A stretch of DNA of 64,000 nucleotides, from contig JACJZI010000007.1 of NCBI GenBank assembly GCA_020635655.1, positions 62,001-126,000 on the forward strand. Direction: 5' to 3'. Source of the stretch: Flavobacteriales bacterium (lineage in GTDB: Bacteria > Bacteroidota > Bacteroidia > Flavobacteriales_F > PHOS-HE28). The notes under the pieces were generated by a model. That model was not told the DNA's origin. It did not search any database and saw only the letters and a program-made list of their open reading frames with translations. The translations under genes and the position numbers were made by a program. This document shows, one piece after another, positions 16,454 to 25,477 of the stretch (within the stretch, counting starts at the first letter, position 1; each line of letters begins with the position of its first letter).

Positions 16454-17401
16454 ATGGGGTTTGCAAGGAACACGTGGCGTGCCCTGGGCCCCTGGGGTAG
16501 GGCGTTGGTGCGTGGTGCGATCCTTCTCCTGGTGCTCCATTGGGCCGTCGCGCGATGGGTGATCGTGCGCAGCACCAGCATGTTCGCCACGCTGTTCCCG
16601 GGCGATGTGGCCCTGGTGGAACGCTGGCCGCTCTGGACGGGGCTGCATCGGGGCGATATCGTGGTGTTCCAGGACCCGCTGAAGGACGATCGCGCGCACT
16701 GGCGTCGACCGATGCTCGTGAAGCGCCTTGTGGGAATGCCGGGCGACACGATCCTCCTGCGTGAAGGCAAACTGTTCGTGAACGGCGAGCGGGTCGGCCC
16801 ATTTCCCGGAGAAACGCATCGGTACCTGGTGCGACTGGCAAAGGGGGCATCCGCGGACCCGGTCCTGACCGAGGCAGGCCTGCCCCTGCATTTCGGGGTC
16901 GTGGAAGGCGGTGCCATCGAACTTCCGCTGAACGAAGCGCTGGCCGGACGGATCCGTGAACGGACCGCTGCGCGCTCCGTGGGACCGATGTCGCGCCATG
17001 CCATTGCCGCACGCTACCTCTTTCCATACAGCCCGAACTTCCGCTGGAGCACCAATGACTATGGTCCGTTCCATGTACCCGCGGCGAACGATACGGTCCG
17101 GCTCGACCTCTACACGCTCCCGCTCTACGATCGGACGATCGGACGCTATGAGGGGCATGATCTCCATGTGGATGGGGACCATATGCTGGTGGACGGCCGA
17201 CCGACCGACCGGTACGTGATCCGAATGGACCAGTATTTCGTGCTCGGCGATGCCCGCGACAACAGCTCGGATTCGCGCTTCTGGGGATGTGTTCCGGCCG
17301 ACCATCTCATCGGCCGTACGTCCCTGGTCCTGTTCTCGTGGGATGCCTCCCGATCCGGGCCACGGCACGGCCAATGGCCCCGATGGGTCGGCCAACGGTG
17401 A
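16454..17401 (+). CDS. Second signal peptidase I (compact paralogue)
   Basis: A 315-residue paralogue of the preceding LepB that lacks the N-terminal membrane extension and has one membrane anchor (LVRGAILLLVLHWAVARWVI). The catalytic pair is intact: Ser42 in VRSTSMFATLFPGD and Lys90 in MLVKRLVGMPGD. The C-terminal box YFVLGDARDNSSDSRFWG is present. It shares the central insert with its neighbour (PYSPNFRWSTNDYGPFHVP here against PNSPDYDWSEDNYGPIWIP), so the two arose by duplication. ATG 16454 lies 29 bases after the lepB stop; they are probably co-transcribed. Different substrate specificity, for example very abundant T9SS cargo, is speculation. Confidence 0.9.
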   Translation: MGFARNTWRALGPWGRALVRGAILLLVLHWAVARWVIVRSTSMFATLFPGDVALVERWPLWTGLHRGDIVVFQDPLKDDRAHWRRPMLVKRLVGMPGDTILLREGKLFVNGERVGPFPGETHRYLVRLAKGASADPVLTEAGLPLHFGVVEGGAIELPLNEALAGRIRERTAARSVGPMSRHAIAARYLFPYSPNFRWSTNDYGPFHVPAANDTVRLDLYTLPLYDRTIGRYEGHDLHVDGDHMLVDGRPTDRYVIRMDQYFVLGDARDNSSDSRFWGCVPADHLIGRTSLVLFSWDASRSGPRHGQWPRWVGQR

Positions 17402-17422
17402 CCGGAGCGCGCCCCGAGCAGG

Positions 17423-17430
17423 TATTTTTG
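17423..17430 (+). promoter_or_regulatory. -7 promoter element (TATTTTTG)
   Basis: An exact TAnnTTTG whose last base is only 4 nt before the ATG of the lipoprotein gene at 17435. Transcription would begin at or within about a base or two of the start codon, predicting a leaderless mRNA. Confidence 0.6.
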
Positions 17431-17434
17431 GCCC

Positions 17435-17917
17435 ATGCGCTCGATCATGGCGGTATGCACCATGTTCCTCCTGCTCGCCTGTGGAACCGGGAAGGGCGAT
17501 CTGTGCGAGAAGTTCTTCATGCCATACCCGGACATGGTCAGTGGCCGTTTGCGGACCGATCAGAACGCGGCTTTGCTCGATGCCATGGCCAGCTATTCGA
17601 AGAACGATTTCTCGGCAGCCGCAAAGGGACTTGAGGACATCGTCCGGATCGGAGGGCGCAAACCCCAGGAGCGGGTGTACCTCGCCTCCTGCTATCTGGC
17701 ACTGGGCCGTCCTTTCGATGCGGAATATCAGCTGGATCGGATCGAAAGCGCGCCGGAAAAGGATTACAAGGACGTGGCGGATTGGTACTACGCGTTATGC
17801 TGGCTGTGCAGCGGTCAGTTGGACCGCGCCCTGGAGCAGGCCTGCCGGATCGCGGACGCGCCCGCCCACACGTACAAGCAACATGCGCGGGACCTTGTAG
17901 AAGCCTTGACACCGTGA
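17435..17917 (+). CDS. Lipoprotein with TPR-like helical repeats
   Basis: A 160-residue lipoprotein. The signal sequence ends in a lipobox LLLAC (MAVCTMFLLLACGTGKG), so Cys is lipidated. The mature part is helical with two to three TPR-like hairpins (LDAMASYSKNDFSAAAKGLE, YLASCYLALGRPFDAEYQL and ADWYYALCWLCSGQLDRALE). It contains several extra Cys residues, possibly forming disulfides in the periplasm. Its TGA overlaps the GTG start of the Nudix gene, so the pair is translationally coupled. I do not recognise a specific family. Confidence 0.8.
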   Translation: MRSIMAVCTMFLLLACGTGKGDLCEKFFMPYPDMVSGRLRTDQNAALLDAMASYSKNDFSAAAKGLEDIVRIGGRKPQERVYLASCYLALGRPFDAEYQLDRIESAPEKDYKDVADWYYALCWLCSGQLDRALEQACRIADAPAHTYKQHARDLVEALTP

Positions 17918-18558
17918 CGCCCGGTTTGATCGCACTGCGGCAGCGCCTTGCGGAGGCGCTCCGTGGTCCCTTGCCCGGACATGCCGCCTTTCTTGCACAC
18001 GCCGGGTATTCGCGATCGGAGCTGCAACGCATTTTCGATAGCACCGATCGACCGCGGGAGAGCGCCGTGCTCGCCCTGATCTACGATCGTGATGATGGGC
18101 CACACATCCTTCTCATGCTGCGCACCGATGAGGGCGGCGTGCATGCCGGGCAGGTGAGCTTTCCCGGCGGCCGGAAAGAATCCGATGATCCGGACCTGCG
18201 GGCAACGGCCCTGCGCGAGTTCCGGGAGGAGATCGGCGCTCCCACGGACGGGATCGAGGTGCTCGGTACGCTCTCGCAGGTCTTCATCCCGCCGAGCCGT
18301 TCACTGATCACACCATTCGTAGCCGTGCGCAGTACGCTGGGGCCCACTTCTCCGCAGGCAAGCGAGGTGCGCGCACTGATCGAGGCACCCCTGTCCAAGC
18401 TGTTGGCCCCGGACGCACTGCGCATGGGCGAACGCTACGTGCAGGCGCTCGACAGGAGAACACAAGTGCCCGGGTTCGAGGTGCAGGGCCATCTGGTCTG
18501 GGGCGCCACCGCGATGATGATCGCCGAGCTACGCGAGCTGCTCCACGTCCGCACCTAG
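17914..18558 (+). CDS. Nudix hydrolase, CoA pyrophosphatase type
   Basis: A 214-residue Nudix enzyme. The Nudix box is in the segment SFPGGRKESDDPDLRATAL followed by REFREEIGA, with the spacing and the preceding GxVSFPGG that mark the CoA diphosphatase (YeaB/NudL) branch, which hydrolyses CoA to 4'-phosphopantetheine and 3',5'-ADP. The GTG start at 17914 overlaps the previous stop (GTGA) and gives a family-length N-terminus; the longer frame upstream lies inside the lipoprotein gene. The last 30 bases overlap the 3' end of the convergent cyclase gene. Confidence 0.88.
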   Translation: MTPGLIALRQRLAEALRGPLPGHAAFLAHAGYSRSELQRIFDSTDRPRESAVLALIYDRDDGPHILLMLRTDEGGVHAGQVSFPGGRKESDDPDLRATALREFREEIGAPTDGIEVLGTLSQVFIPPSRSLITPFVAVRSTLGPTSPQASEVRALIEAPLSKLLAPDALRMGERYVQALDRRTQVPGFEVQGHLVWGATAMMIAELRELLHVRT

Positions 18559-21500
18559 GCCGATCATCTTCAAGAAACGTGCGTTGGGCCTGATCCCGTT
18601 GGGGTCGGCGCTGAATTCCGGTTTGATGCGCGTCACGAAGTACATGTCGATCCTTCCCTTGTTCTTGGCCTCCACCTGGCCGCGATGGACACATGCGAAG
18701 TGCTCCTTGATCAGCTGGTAAGTGGCACCGCTGATGTTCACTTCACCGGGCTCGCCGCTGCTTTCCATCCGGCTCGCCGTGTTCACGGTATCGCCCCAGA
18801 TGTCGTAGGCGAACTTCCGCTTGCCCACCACGCCGGCGACCACGGGGCCCGTATGCACCCCGATGCGCAGCATCCACGGCGTCTTGCCCGCTTCCTCCCG
18901 TTCACGCTTCCACAGCGCCATCAGCTCGCGCACCTCCAGTGCGGCCAGCACCGCCTTGTCCGCATGGTGCGGATCGCTGGTCGGCACACCTCCGGCGCAC
19001 ATGTAGCTGTCACCGATGGTCTTGATCTTCTCGATGCCATAGCGACCGATGATCTCGTCGAAATGGATGAAGCATTCGTCCAGTTCGCTCACCAGTTCCT
19101 CCGGGGTCATTTTCTCGGCCACCTTGGTGAAGCCCTTCATATCCGTGAACATCACAGTGACCTGCTCGTGCCTGCGCGCGGTCGCCTTGCCCTTTTCCTT
19201 CAGTTCATCACTGATCTCCTTGGGCAGGATGTTCAGCAGCAGGTCCTCGATCTGCACCTTCTGGCCGGCGATCTCCTCACTTTGCTTCACGACCTCGGCG
19301 GTGCGCTCCTTCACGCGTTGCTCCAGCACCTGGTTGCGCAGGCGCAGGTTGCGTTCCCGTACCTTGATGTAGCTGAAGATCACGGAACCCGCGAAGACAG
19401 CGAGCGCGGTGAAGAACCACCAGGAACGCCACCAGGGCGGATGGATCGTGAAAGGGTAGTCCACCGAAGCGCTCCAGATCCCTGACCGGTTCATGGCGCG
19501 GACCTTGAACCTGTAGGATCCGGCAGGAAGCGCTGGATAATTGGCCGTGGTCTCATCGGTCACCGGTTGCCAGTCCGGGTCCAATCCACCGAGCATGTAC
19601 TGGTAGCGGACCGCGGCGGGGTCCGTGAGCGAGACCGAACCGTAGGTGAAGCGCAGGTTGCGCTCGGTATGGTCGAGATCGAGACCTTGGGAAATGGCGC
19701 GGTCCTCCAGATTCACCTTGAGATCGCGCAATGCGACGAGCGGGACGGGTGTGCGATCGGACCCGGCACCAGGCACCACACGCGTTGCTCCATTGGCCGT
19801 GCCGAACCACAGATCGCCGGAAGCTGTGATGCAGACCGCATTGGCCTTGGCCTCGATACCGGTGAAACCGGCGCGTTCGGTATAGCTGATGAAACCCTGA
19901 CCTTCTCCGCGACGCTCGTTGAGCCCCAGGTTGGTACCGATCCAGATCCTTCCCTCCCCGTCCTCCGCGATCGATCGGATGCTGTTGGAGAGCAGCCCGT
20001 CCTTCGTGGTGAACGTGGCCACGACACGGTCATCCTTCAGCACCAGCAGCCCCTGGCCTTCAGTGCCCACCCAAAGGCGTCCTTCCTGGTCCATGCGGAA
20101 GCAGGTGGGGGTGAACGGATGGTCGAGCGGTACGGTACTGGCCACCCCATTGTCCACCTTGCCAATGCCACGCAGTGTGCAACCCAGCCATAAGGTCCCG
20201 TGCGGATCGCGGTAGAGCGAAGCGATGTTGTCACCGGGTGTTCCGTCCGCCTGCCGATAGACCACCGGCACGGCGCCCGACCCCGGCACGACGCGCACCA
20301 GACCGCGCAGCGTTCCGATCCAGATCTCACCCGGCAGACCGATCTCCAGGGCGGTCACTTTCAACTCAGGTATGTATACGGAGAGTTCCTGGTGGGCATT
20401 GGCACGATAGGATGTCGGATCCACTTCGATCAGACCACCGGTCTCCGTGCCGATCCACATCGTGCCATTGCGATCACGCTTGATGGCCCGTACCTGATTG
20501 CTGGTCAGCTTGCCCTCCTGCATGGAGAGCGTGCGCATGCGCGACGTGCTGTTCCCCTTGGGATCGAAGATGTTGATCCCCCCGTTCGTACCGAACCAGA
20601 TCCTGCCTTCGCCATCCTCCTCCACGGCATGTACGCGCTCGTCCATCAGGCCGTCCTGCTCATTGAAGTTCACGAACCGCTCGCCCTTGAAGATGTCCAG
20701 GCCATTGTCGTTCGTGCCGATCAGCATGTTCCCCTCCCGGTCCATGGAAAAGCAACGGATCGAATTGCTGTGCGTTCCGTTGTTGGCCCAGAAGCGCCTT
20801 ACACCCCGCCCATCGATGCGCGCGATGCCGGAATCCCATGTCCCGAGCCAGACATCGCCCAACGCGTCCTGCGCGATGCAGGTGATGATGCTGCTGGGGA
20901 TGCCATTGCGCAGATCGAACGTCGTCACCACGCCGCTCGACGGCATGAACCGGTACGCGCCGTTGTTGACCGTGCCGAGCCAGATGGCCCCATCACGGTC
21001 CTCGAACAAGGAGGTGACCCGTTGACCATCCGTCACGCCCGGAATGGTCAGCATGGAGGCCTTGCCGGCGGCCTCGTCCCAACGCTTCACCACGCCGTTG
21101 TCCTCGATGAAGAGCAGGCCGTCGTGCGCCCGGACCATGCCGGCGATCTTCTCACTGAGGCCCTTGTCCCCGGCGATCGCGTCGGCCTTCACCGGGCCTG
21201 CATCGGGCACGGCCGCTATCCGCCAGGCCCCCTGACCGAAGGTCGTGACCCAGATGGCCCCGGAAGCATCCTGGGCGATCCCGGTAATGTCGCTCGTCAA
21301 CTCGGTCCCGGCGATCTCCACGGTGCGGAAGGACCCGTTCGTTCGCAAACTGATCCCCCCTCCGAGGTGACCCACCCACAGGCGTTGCTCCGGATCAAGG
21401 AATAGCGTGCGTGCTCCGCTCGGTGCAACGCCCTTATCCGTGCCATAGGGAACGATGGCATTTCCATCGTAACTCCCCAGTCCGGCTTCCGTGCCCACCC

Positions 21501-21657
21501 AGACCAGGCCGCTGCTGTCCTGTTGCACCGCGTAGACCTTGGATGCGGGCAACCCCTCCTGCACACCGATGTTCTCGAAGTAGAACCTTTGCGCCTTCGC
21601 CGGAACACAGACGGCCACGATGAGCAAGAGCAACACAGGACGGAGCATCCGGATCAT
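18529..21657 (-). CDS. Two-component-type propeller sensor fused to class III adenylate cyclase
   Basis: A 1042-residue one-pass membrane receptor. A signal peptide (LLLLIVAVCVPAKAQ) is followed by ~12-14 Reg_prop propeller repeats (GLVWVGTEAGLGSYDG, GRIWFGTNGGINIFDP, GRIWIGTNLGLNERRG). Next come a Y_Y_Y domain (~655-735, with LPAGSYRFKVRAMNRSG), one membrane helix (~748-765), a coiled coil and a cyclase domain (~830-1010). Metal Asp839 (VMFTDMKGFT) and Asp883 (TIGDSYM), adenine-selecting Lys879 (EKIKTIGD) and Asp952 (YDIWGDTVN), and transition-state Asn959/Arg963 (NTASR) are all present, so active adenylate cyclase is expected. Its ATG overlaps the stop of the caspase-like gene (ATGA). Confidence 0.93.
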   Translation of the reverse strand: MIRMLRPVLLLLIVAVCVPAKAQRFYFENIGVQEGLPASKVYAVQQDSSGLVWVGTEAGLGSYDGNAIVPYGTDKGVAPSGARTLFLDPEQRLWVGHLGGGISLRTNGSFRTVEIAGTELTSDITGIAQDASGAIWVTTFGQGAWRIAAVPDAGPVKADAIAGDKGLSEKIAGMVRAHDGLLFIEDNGVVKRWDEAAGKASMLTIPGVTDGQRVTSLFEDRDGAIWLGTVNNGAYRFMPSSGVVTTFDLRNGIPSSIITCIAQDALGDVWLGTWDSGIARIDGRGVRRFWANNGTHSNSIRCFSMDREGNMLIGTNDNGLDIFKGERFVNFNEQDGLMDERVHAVEEDGEGRIWFGTNGGINIFDPKGNSTSRMRTLSMQEGKLTSNQVRAIKRDRNGTMWIGTETGGLIEVDPTSYRANAHQELSVYIPELKVTALEIGLPGEIWIGTLRGLVRVVPGSGAVPVVYRQADGTPGDNIASLYRDPHGTLWLGCTLRGIGKVDNGVASTVPLDHPFTPTCFRMDQEGRLWVGTEGQGLLVLKDDRVVATFTTKDGLLSNSIRSIAEDGEGRIWIGTNLGLNERRGEGQGFISYTERAGFTGIEAKANAVCITASGDLWFGTANGATRVVPGAGSDRTPVPLVALRDLKVNLEDRAISQGLDLDHTERNLRFTYGSVSLTDPAAVRYQYMLGGLDPDWQPVTDETTANYPALPAGSYRFKVRAMNRSGIWSASVDYPFTIHPPWWRSWWFFTALAVFAGSVIFSYIKVRERNLRLRNQVLEQRVKERTAEVVKQSEEIAGQKVQIEDLLLNILPKEISDELKEKGKATARRHEQVTVMFTDMKGFTKVAEKMTPEELVSELDECFIHFDEIIGRYGIEKIKTIGDSYMCAGGVPTSDPHHADKAVLAALEVRELMALWKREREEAGKTPWMLRIGVHTGPVVAGVVGKRKFAYDIWGDTVNTASRMESSGEPGEVNISGATYQLIKEHFACVHRGQVEAKNKGRIDMYFVTRIKPEFSADPNGIRPNARFLKMIGLGADVEQLA

Positions 21658-23852
21658 CGGGTCAGTTCATAGAAGCTCGGATCGGAACCTGCCGCATCGC
21701 TCACCACGAGCGTGTTGGTGACGCTCTCACTGTAGTTCTGCATCAACGACTTCAGTGAGCCGTAGTTGTAGTAGGTATAGATGTCGTCCTGCTTGCCGTC
21801 CACCGGCACCCAATAGGATTTTCCGCTCGCCGTGCGGCCATGGCCCGCATACCAGACCAGGATCGTGTTCACCCGATCGCGGCGCACCAGGTCGCGCAGC
21901 TCGCTGTTGAAGAACCGCTCGATCTGGTCCTTGGTCAGATTCCTTTTTGTGATCGTTCGCTGGATGGAATACTTGGCGAACGACTTCTGCATCTTGGACA
22001 CCTCGTTGGTCGGTCCCTGCAGCGCCGGCATGTACTTGTAGTCCGTGTTCTCGATGAAAACCACCCAGGTGACCCCTGTGGCGGAAGGCGCATTGGTCGC
22101 TGTGGCATCACCGCTGGCCGTGGCAGCACGCGTTGGTGTCGACGCCGCCACGGGTTCCGGTCGCCGACGGGCAATGAAGTAGGTCTCTTCGGCTGCGTTC
22201 CCATACTGGTCCTCCACGCGGACCGTGAAGCGGTCCTTCCCCGAGACAGGCAGCTTGATGCTGAAATCGGTGGCGTTCGTGTCCGGCACGAAGCTCGCCA
22301 TCACCCCTTCCACCGTTACGGATCGCAACAGGCTGGCGTCCTGGGCATGTCCCTCGAGGAAGACCTCGTCCCGATCGGCGTCGATCATCAGGCTGCGGTC
22401 GCTTCCGATCGTCGGCGAGGTGATCGACACGACCGGTGGAACACCCTCCGAACGTTCCACGTGAAGCTCCACCGAGGCCACATTGTCGTAGATGTCCTTG
22501 ACGACCACCTCGATCTTGTCTGCCTTCGGACCGAGGGGTACCACGACGAAGAATTCCGGATCCTTGTCCTCCTCGGAGAATTCCGCGGGCTTGTCGTTCA
22601 CTGTGATGGCCTTGATCAGGCTGTGGTCGCGGACATGGCCGGTGACCTTCACCTGATCCAGGACCGAGGAGACCTGCACGACGTCACCCTGGCGAAAGGG
22701 CTCCACCACCGTGATCAATGGAGGATCGCTCTCCCGGTTCATCTCAAATACGCGCTGTGCGATGCGATCCCGCTCCGCAGCGATCGCCTTGCGGTCCTCA
22801 TAGGTGGCCGTCGTGTCCTGTTCGGCCATCTTCTTGGTCCGATCAAGGTCGGCCAGGGCCCCATCCAGATCGAGGTTGGCCTCCTTGCAACGGACCCGTT
22901 CCAACATGGCATCGCGGTCTTCCGGCAACTGCTCGAGCACCCGGTTCAGATCATTGATCGCGTTCTGGAACTGACCGTAGTCCTTGTAATAGACGGCCCG
23001 TTGGCGATAGACCTCCGCATCGTTGCGACCCAGTGCCACGACCTTGCTGATGTCTTCGATCGCCTTCGCGTACTCCTTTTGCAGGGCATAGGCCTTGCTG
23101 CGTGTGAACAGCGCGGGCATGCTGCGCGGGTCAAGTTCGAGGGCCGTCGTTGTTCGTTCCACGGCCTGGTCGAGTGTGCGCAACTGCATCGTGGGCCCCT
23201 CGTACGTGGCGTACAATCTCAACTGGACCTCGGCCAGCGCGACATAGGCATCCTCATAGGTGTAGTTCCACTCGATCACCTTTTGCAGATCGCTCTCGGC
23301 GGTGCGGTAGTCGCGCAATGCGGTCCGCACCAATCCATGCAGGTAATAGGTGTCCGTGGTCCCCTTCACGTCCAGGGCCCTGTCGGACGCTTCGGTGGCC
23401 TTGTCCAGATCACCCTGCACAAGTGCGACCCGGACCTGAGCGGTAAGCGCATCCAGGTCCTTGGGTCCCGCTTGAACGGCCTTGTCGGCCCATTTGGCGG
23501 CCGCATCCGGATCTCCCGCATCCAGATAGGACAGCGCTGCTTTCGCGGCAGCCGACGCATCGTTCGGCTGAAGCTCCGCCACCTTGGCAAGGTCCGCGGC
23601 CGCGTTGGCCTTTTGCCCCAGGAGGGTATAGACCTCCGCACGGGACCCATATGCTTTCACATACGCCGGGTCCACACGGATGGCGAGCCCATATTTCTCC
23701 AGGGCTTCGTCCAATCGCTGTTCGGCGCGAAGGGACTCGCCCTCCTTGAAGAAGGACTTGCCGCTCTGTGCGTCGCATATCGCGGACCGACCGAACGTCA
23801 GTGTGATCAGAAGCAGAAAGGCACGGCAGGGAACAATGCCAGGACGAGGCAT
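21654..23852 (-). CDS. Exported TPR / Ig-like / caspase-like protein lacking the catalytic Cys
   Basis: A 732-residue protein. A signal peptide (AFLLLITLTFGRSAICDAQ) is followed by TPR units to ~residue 370, then two Ig-like beta domains (~385-570, each starting PPxITV or PPVVSIT), a low-complexity linker (~575-600) and a caspase-like p20 fold (VTWVVFIENTDYKYMPALQG). The catalytic His671 is in VWYAGHG. Where peptidase C14 proteins carry DAC, this protein has VVSDAAGSDP, with Ala721 in place of Cys. It ends 11 residues later, so no p10 part exists. The stop overlaps the start of the propeller-cyclase gene by four bases. I infer a non-proteolytic binding module in the periplasm. A -7-like TACATTTA lies about 20 bases upstream. 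Confidence 0.85.
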   Translation of the reverse strand: MPRPGIVPCRAFLLLITLTFGRSAICDAQSGKSFFKEGESLRAEQRLDEALEKYGLAIRVDPAYVKAYGSRAEVYTLLGQKANAAADLAKVAELQPNDASAAAKAALSYLDAGDPDAAAKWADKAVQAGPKDLDALTAQVRVALVQGDLDKATEASDRALDVKGTTDTYYLHGLVRTALRDYRTAESDLQKVIEWNYTYEDAYVALAEVQLRLYATYEGPTMQLRTLDQAVERTTTALELDPRSMPALFTRSKAYALQKEYAKAIEDISKVVALGRNDAEVYRQRAVYYKDYGQFQNAINDLNRVLEQLPEDRDAMLERVRCKEANLDLDGALADLDRTKKMAEQDTTATYEDRKAIAAERDRIAQRVFEMNRESDPPLITVVEPFRQGDVVQVSSVLDQVKVTGHVRDHSLIKAITVNDKPAEFSEEDKDPEFFVVVPLGPKADKIEVVVKDIYDNVASVELHVERSEGVPPVVSITSPTIGSDRSLMIDADRDEVFLEGHAQDASLLRSVTVEGVMASFVPDTNATDFSIKLPVSGKDRFTVRVEDQYGNAAEETYFIARRRPEPVAASTPTRAATASGDATATNAPSATGVTWVVFIENTDYKYMPALQGPTNEVSKMQKSFAKYSIQRTITKRNLTKDQIERFFNSELRDLVRRDRVNTILVWYAGHGRTASGKSYWVPVDGKQDDIYTYYNYGSLKSLMQNYSESVTNTLVVSDAAGSDPSFYELTR

Positions 23853-23929
23853 GGGAGCTAGCGATGGGGCCTAAATGTAGTCCGCCCCCTTCCCATCAGG
23901 CAAACCCATCATCCTACATCATCCGGCAT

Positions 23930-25393
23930 TCACACCCTGAACCGCAGGAAACCGGCGCACATCGACAACGTCGGGGTGCTCTGGCTGAACAAGGAGATCA
24001 CATCCCGGGTGGCCACTCCAACCTCCCAAACGCCGGTTGGCAGTCGGAGCGTAAGACCCATGGGCACCCGTGTATCGTAGTTCCCCCCCGTGGTCATACC
24101 CAACGAAATGGTGAAGAACTTCTTCGGGCTCACCTGACCTCCCAGCGCATATACGGGTTTCTCATAGTTCCCGGCCACCTTGTTCGTGGGTATGATCACA
24201 TCAAAGCCCACTTCGGCGATCTCCTTGATGCCATAGGATGCCCCGATGCGTGTCTGTTGCGGTGTGGCGATCTTCTCCTGCTTCTTCCCCTCCCATTTCA
24301 GGATGCCGTGTTCACCCAGGACGAGGTCGGCATTGTCGAAGATGTTGTAGCTATCGAACCCGGCGCTGGAAAGCTCATAGAGCGTGTCGTTCTGGGCGGT
24401 GTACACGTTTCCGTTCCAGGTCATCACCCCCAGGTTGGTGTAGGAGACCCCGACCCGCACCACGTTCTTGATGTAGGTACTGAAGCCGATGTCGCCGGAA
24501 ACACCGCTCCCCACCGGGGTCATGATCGTTCCCGACCTGGTGCTGGGGTTCGAGAGCCCCGCATCGCCATAGTCGATGTCGAACCCGGGCGAGAGCGCCG
24601 AAAAGGCCTTGAACTCGCCGTCCTCATACCCCACATCAGCATGTGCGAACCCGGTGAGGTAACGGATGGATGCGCCACCGTACCAGTTCACCACACCGGA
24701 TGTGCCGATCAGGTACCCCCAGGACAATGCATATTCCCGCACCCAATCCATGGTCACCTCTGCGTCCTCCATCAATTTGCTGATCGGCTTGCCTTCACCC
24801 CGGTCGTTGTAGCCATTGATCACCTGGTCGAGGGTGCCCTGAGGCAGGTCCGGTTCGTTGTCGATCACGGTGCTGTCGGCCAGCAGGAGATGTTGGAAAT
24901 AGGGTGCGGTCCGTCCGAGATAGAGGATCTCACTGGTGCTCCTATTGAAGCGGTTGTACCATTGGAACCGGTCCGCCACGTGGATCGCGAATCCACCAGC
25001 GCTGGCGGTCATCAGCGAAACGCCGAACAGGCGAAGGTCGCCGTTCAAGGTCAGTTCGGCGTCCGTGAAGTCCTTCGCCACGGCCACCTTCTCCGCGTAG
25101 GAGAACTTGTCATCGAAGCCTTTGACGAAGTCCTTTTTCAGCTCATCCCTGTCGAGCGCATCCGTGTAGAGCGAATAGCCCAGGTCACCAAGGCCGAAGG
25201 CCACTTTCTTGCCTTCGTACTTGCCGCTCCAACCCAGATTGCTCGGATTGATCCCAATGGCCTGGTAATCCGTGGCCAGTGTGGTGGAGATCCCTGACCC
25301 ACTGCACGGGAACGCGCTCATTTCGGTCTGTGCGGTGGAGGTGTGCGCAATGCCAAGCAGGACGAGAATGAACAGGTAAGCACGGGACCGCAT
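23930..25393 (-). CDS. Outer-membrane beta-barrel protein, probably DUF5723-like
   Basis: A 487-residue protein with a signal peptide (YLFILVLLGIAHTSTAQ). It has an N-terminal INPSNLGW motif, many alternating amphipathic strands (FAIHVADRFQWYNRF, VNWYGGASIRYLTGFAH, GVSGDIGFSTYIKNVVRVG) and a terminal aromatic strand ending GFLRFRV. This is the pattern of Bacteroidota outer-membrane barrels assembled by Bam. The INPSNLGW start is what I associate with DUF5723; I am moderately sure of that label. No function can be assigned. It is separated from the caspase-like gene by 77 bases on the same strand. Confidence 0.72.
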   Translation of the reverse strand: MRSRAYLFILVLLGIAHTSTAQTEMSAFPCSGSGISTTLATDYQAIGINPSNLGWSGKYEGKKVAFGLGDLGYSLYTDALDRDELKKDFVKGFDDKFSYAEKVAVAKDFTDAELTLNGDLRLFGVSLMTASAGGFAIHVADRFQWYNRFNRSTSEILYLGRTAPYFQHLLLADSTVIDNEPDLPQGTLDQVINGYNDRGEGKPISKLMEDAEVTMDWVREYALSWGYLIGTSGVVNWYGGASIRYLTGFAHADVGYEDGEFKAFSALSPGFDIDYGDAGLSNPSTRSGTIMTPVGSGVSGDIGFSTYIKNVVRVGVSYTNLGVMTWNGNVYTAQNDTLYELSSAGFDSYNIFDNADLVLGEHGILKWEGKKQEKIATPQQTRIGASYGIKEIAEVGFDVIIPTNKVAGNYEKPVYALGGQVSPKKFFTISLGMTTGGNYDTRVPMGLTLRLPTGVWEVGVATRDVISLFSQSTPTLSMCAGFLRFRV

Positions 25394-25477
25394 GGTCGTG
25401 AGGGTTTTGGCATAGGGAAATTAGGGGATCCCCGTGATCCAGCAAATGTCCGGGCGGCACCCGGTGGACAGGAGCAC

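Noticed and set aside
21840..23861. A 673-codon plus-strand open frame opposite the caspase-like gene
   Set aside because: The minus-strand gene has a signal peptide, TPRs and a caspase-like fold; the plus-strand frame has none and is rich in His/Arg/Asp as expected for an antisense shadow.
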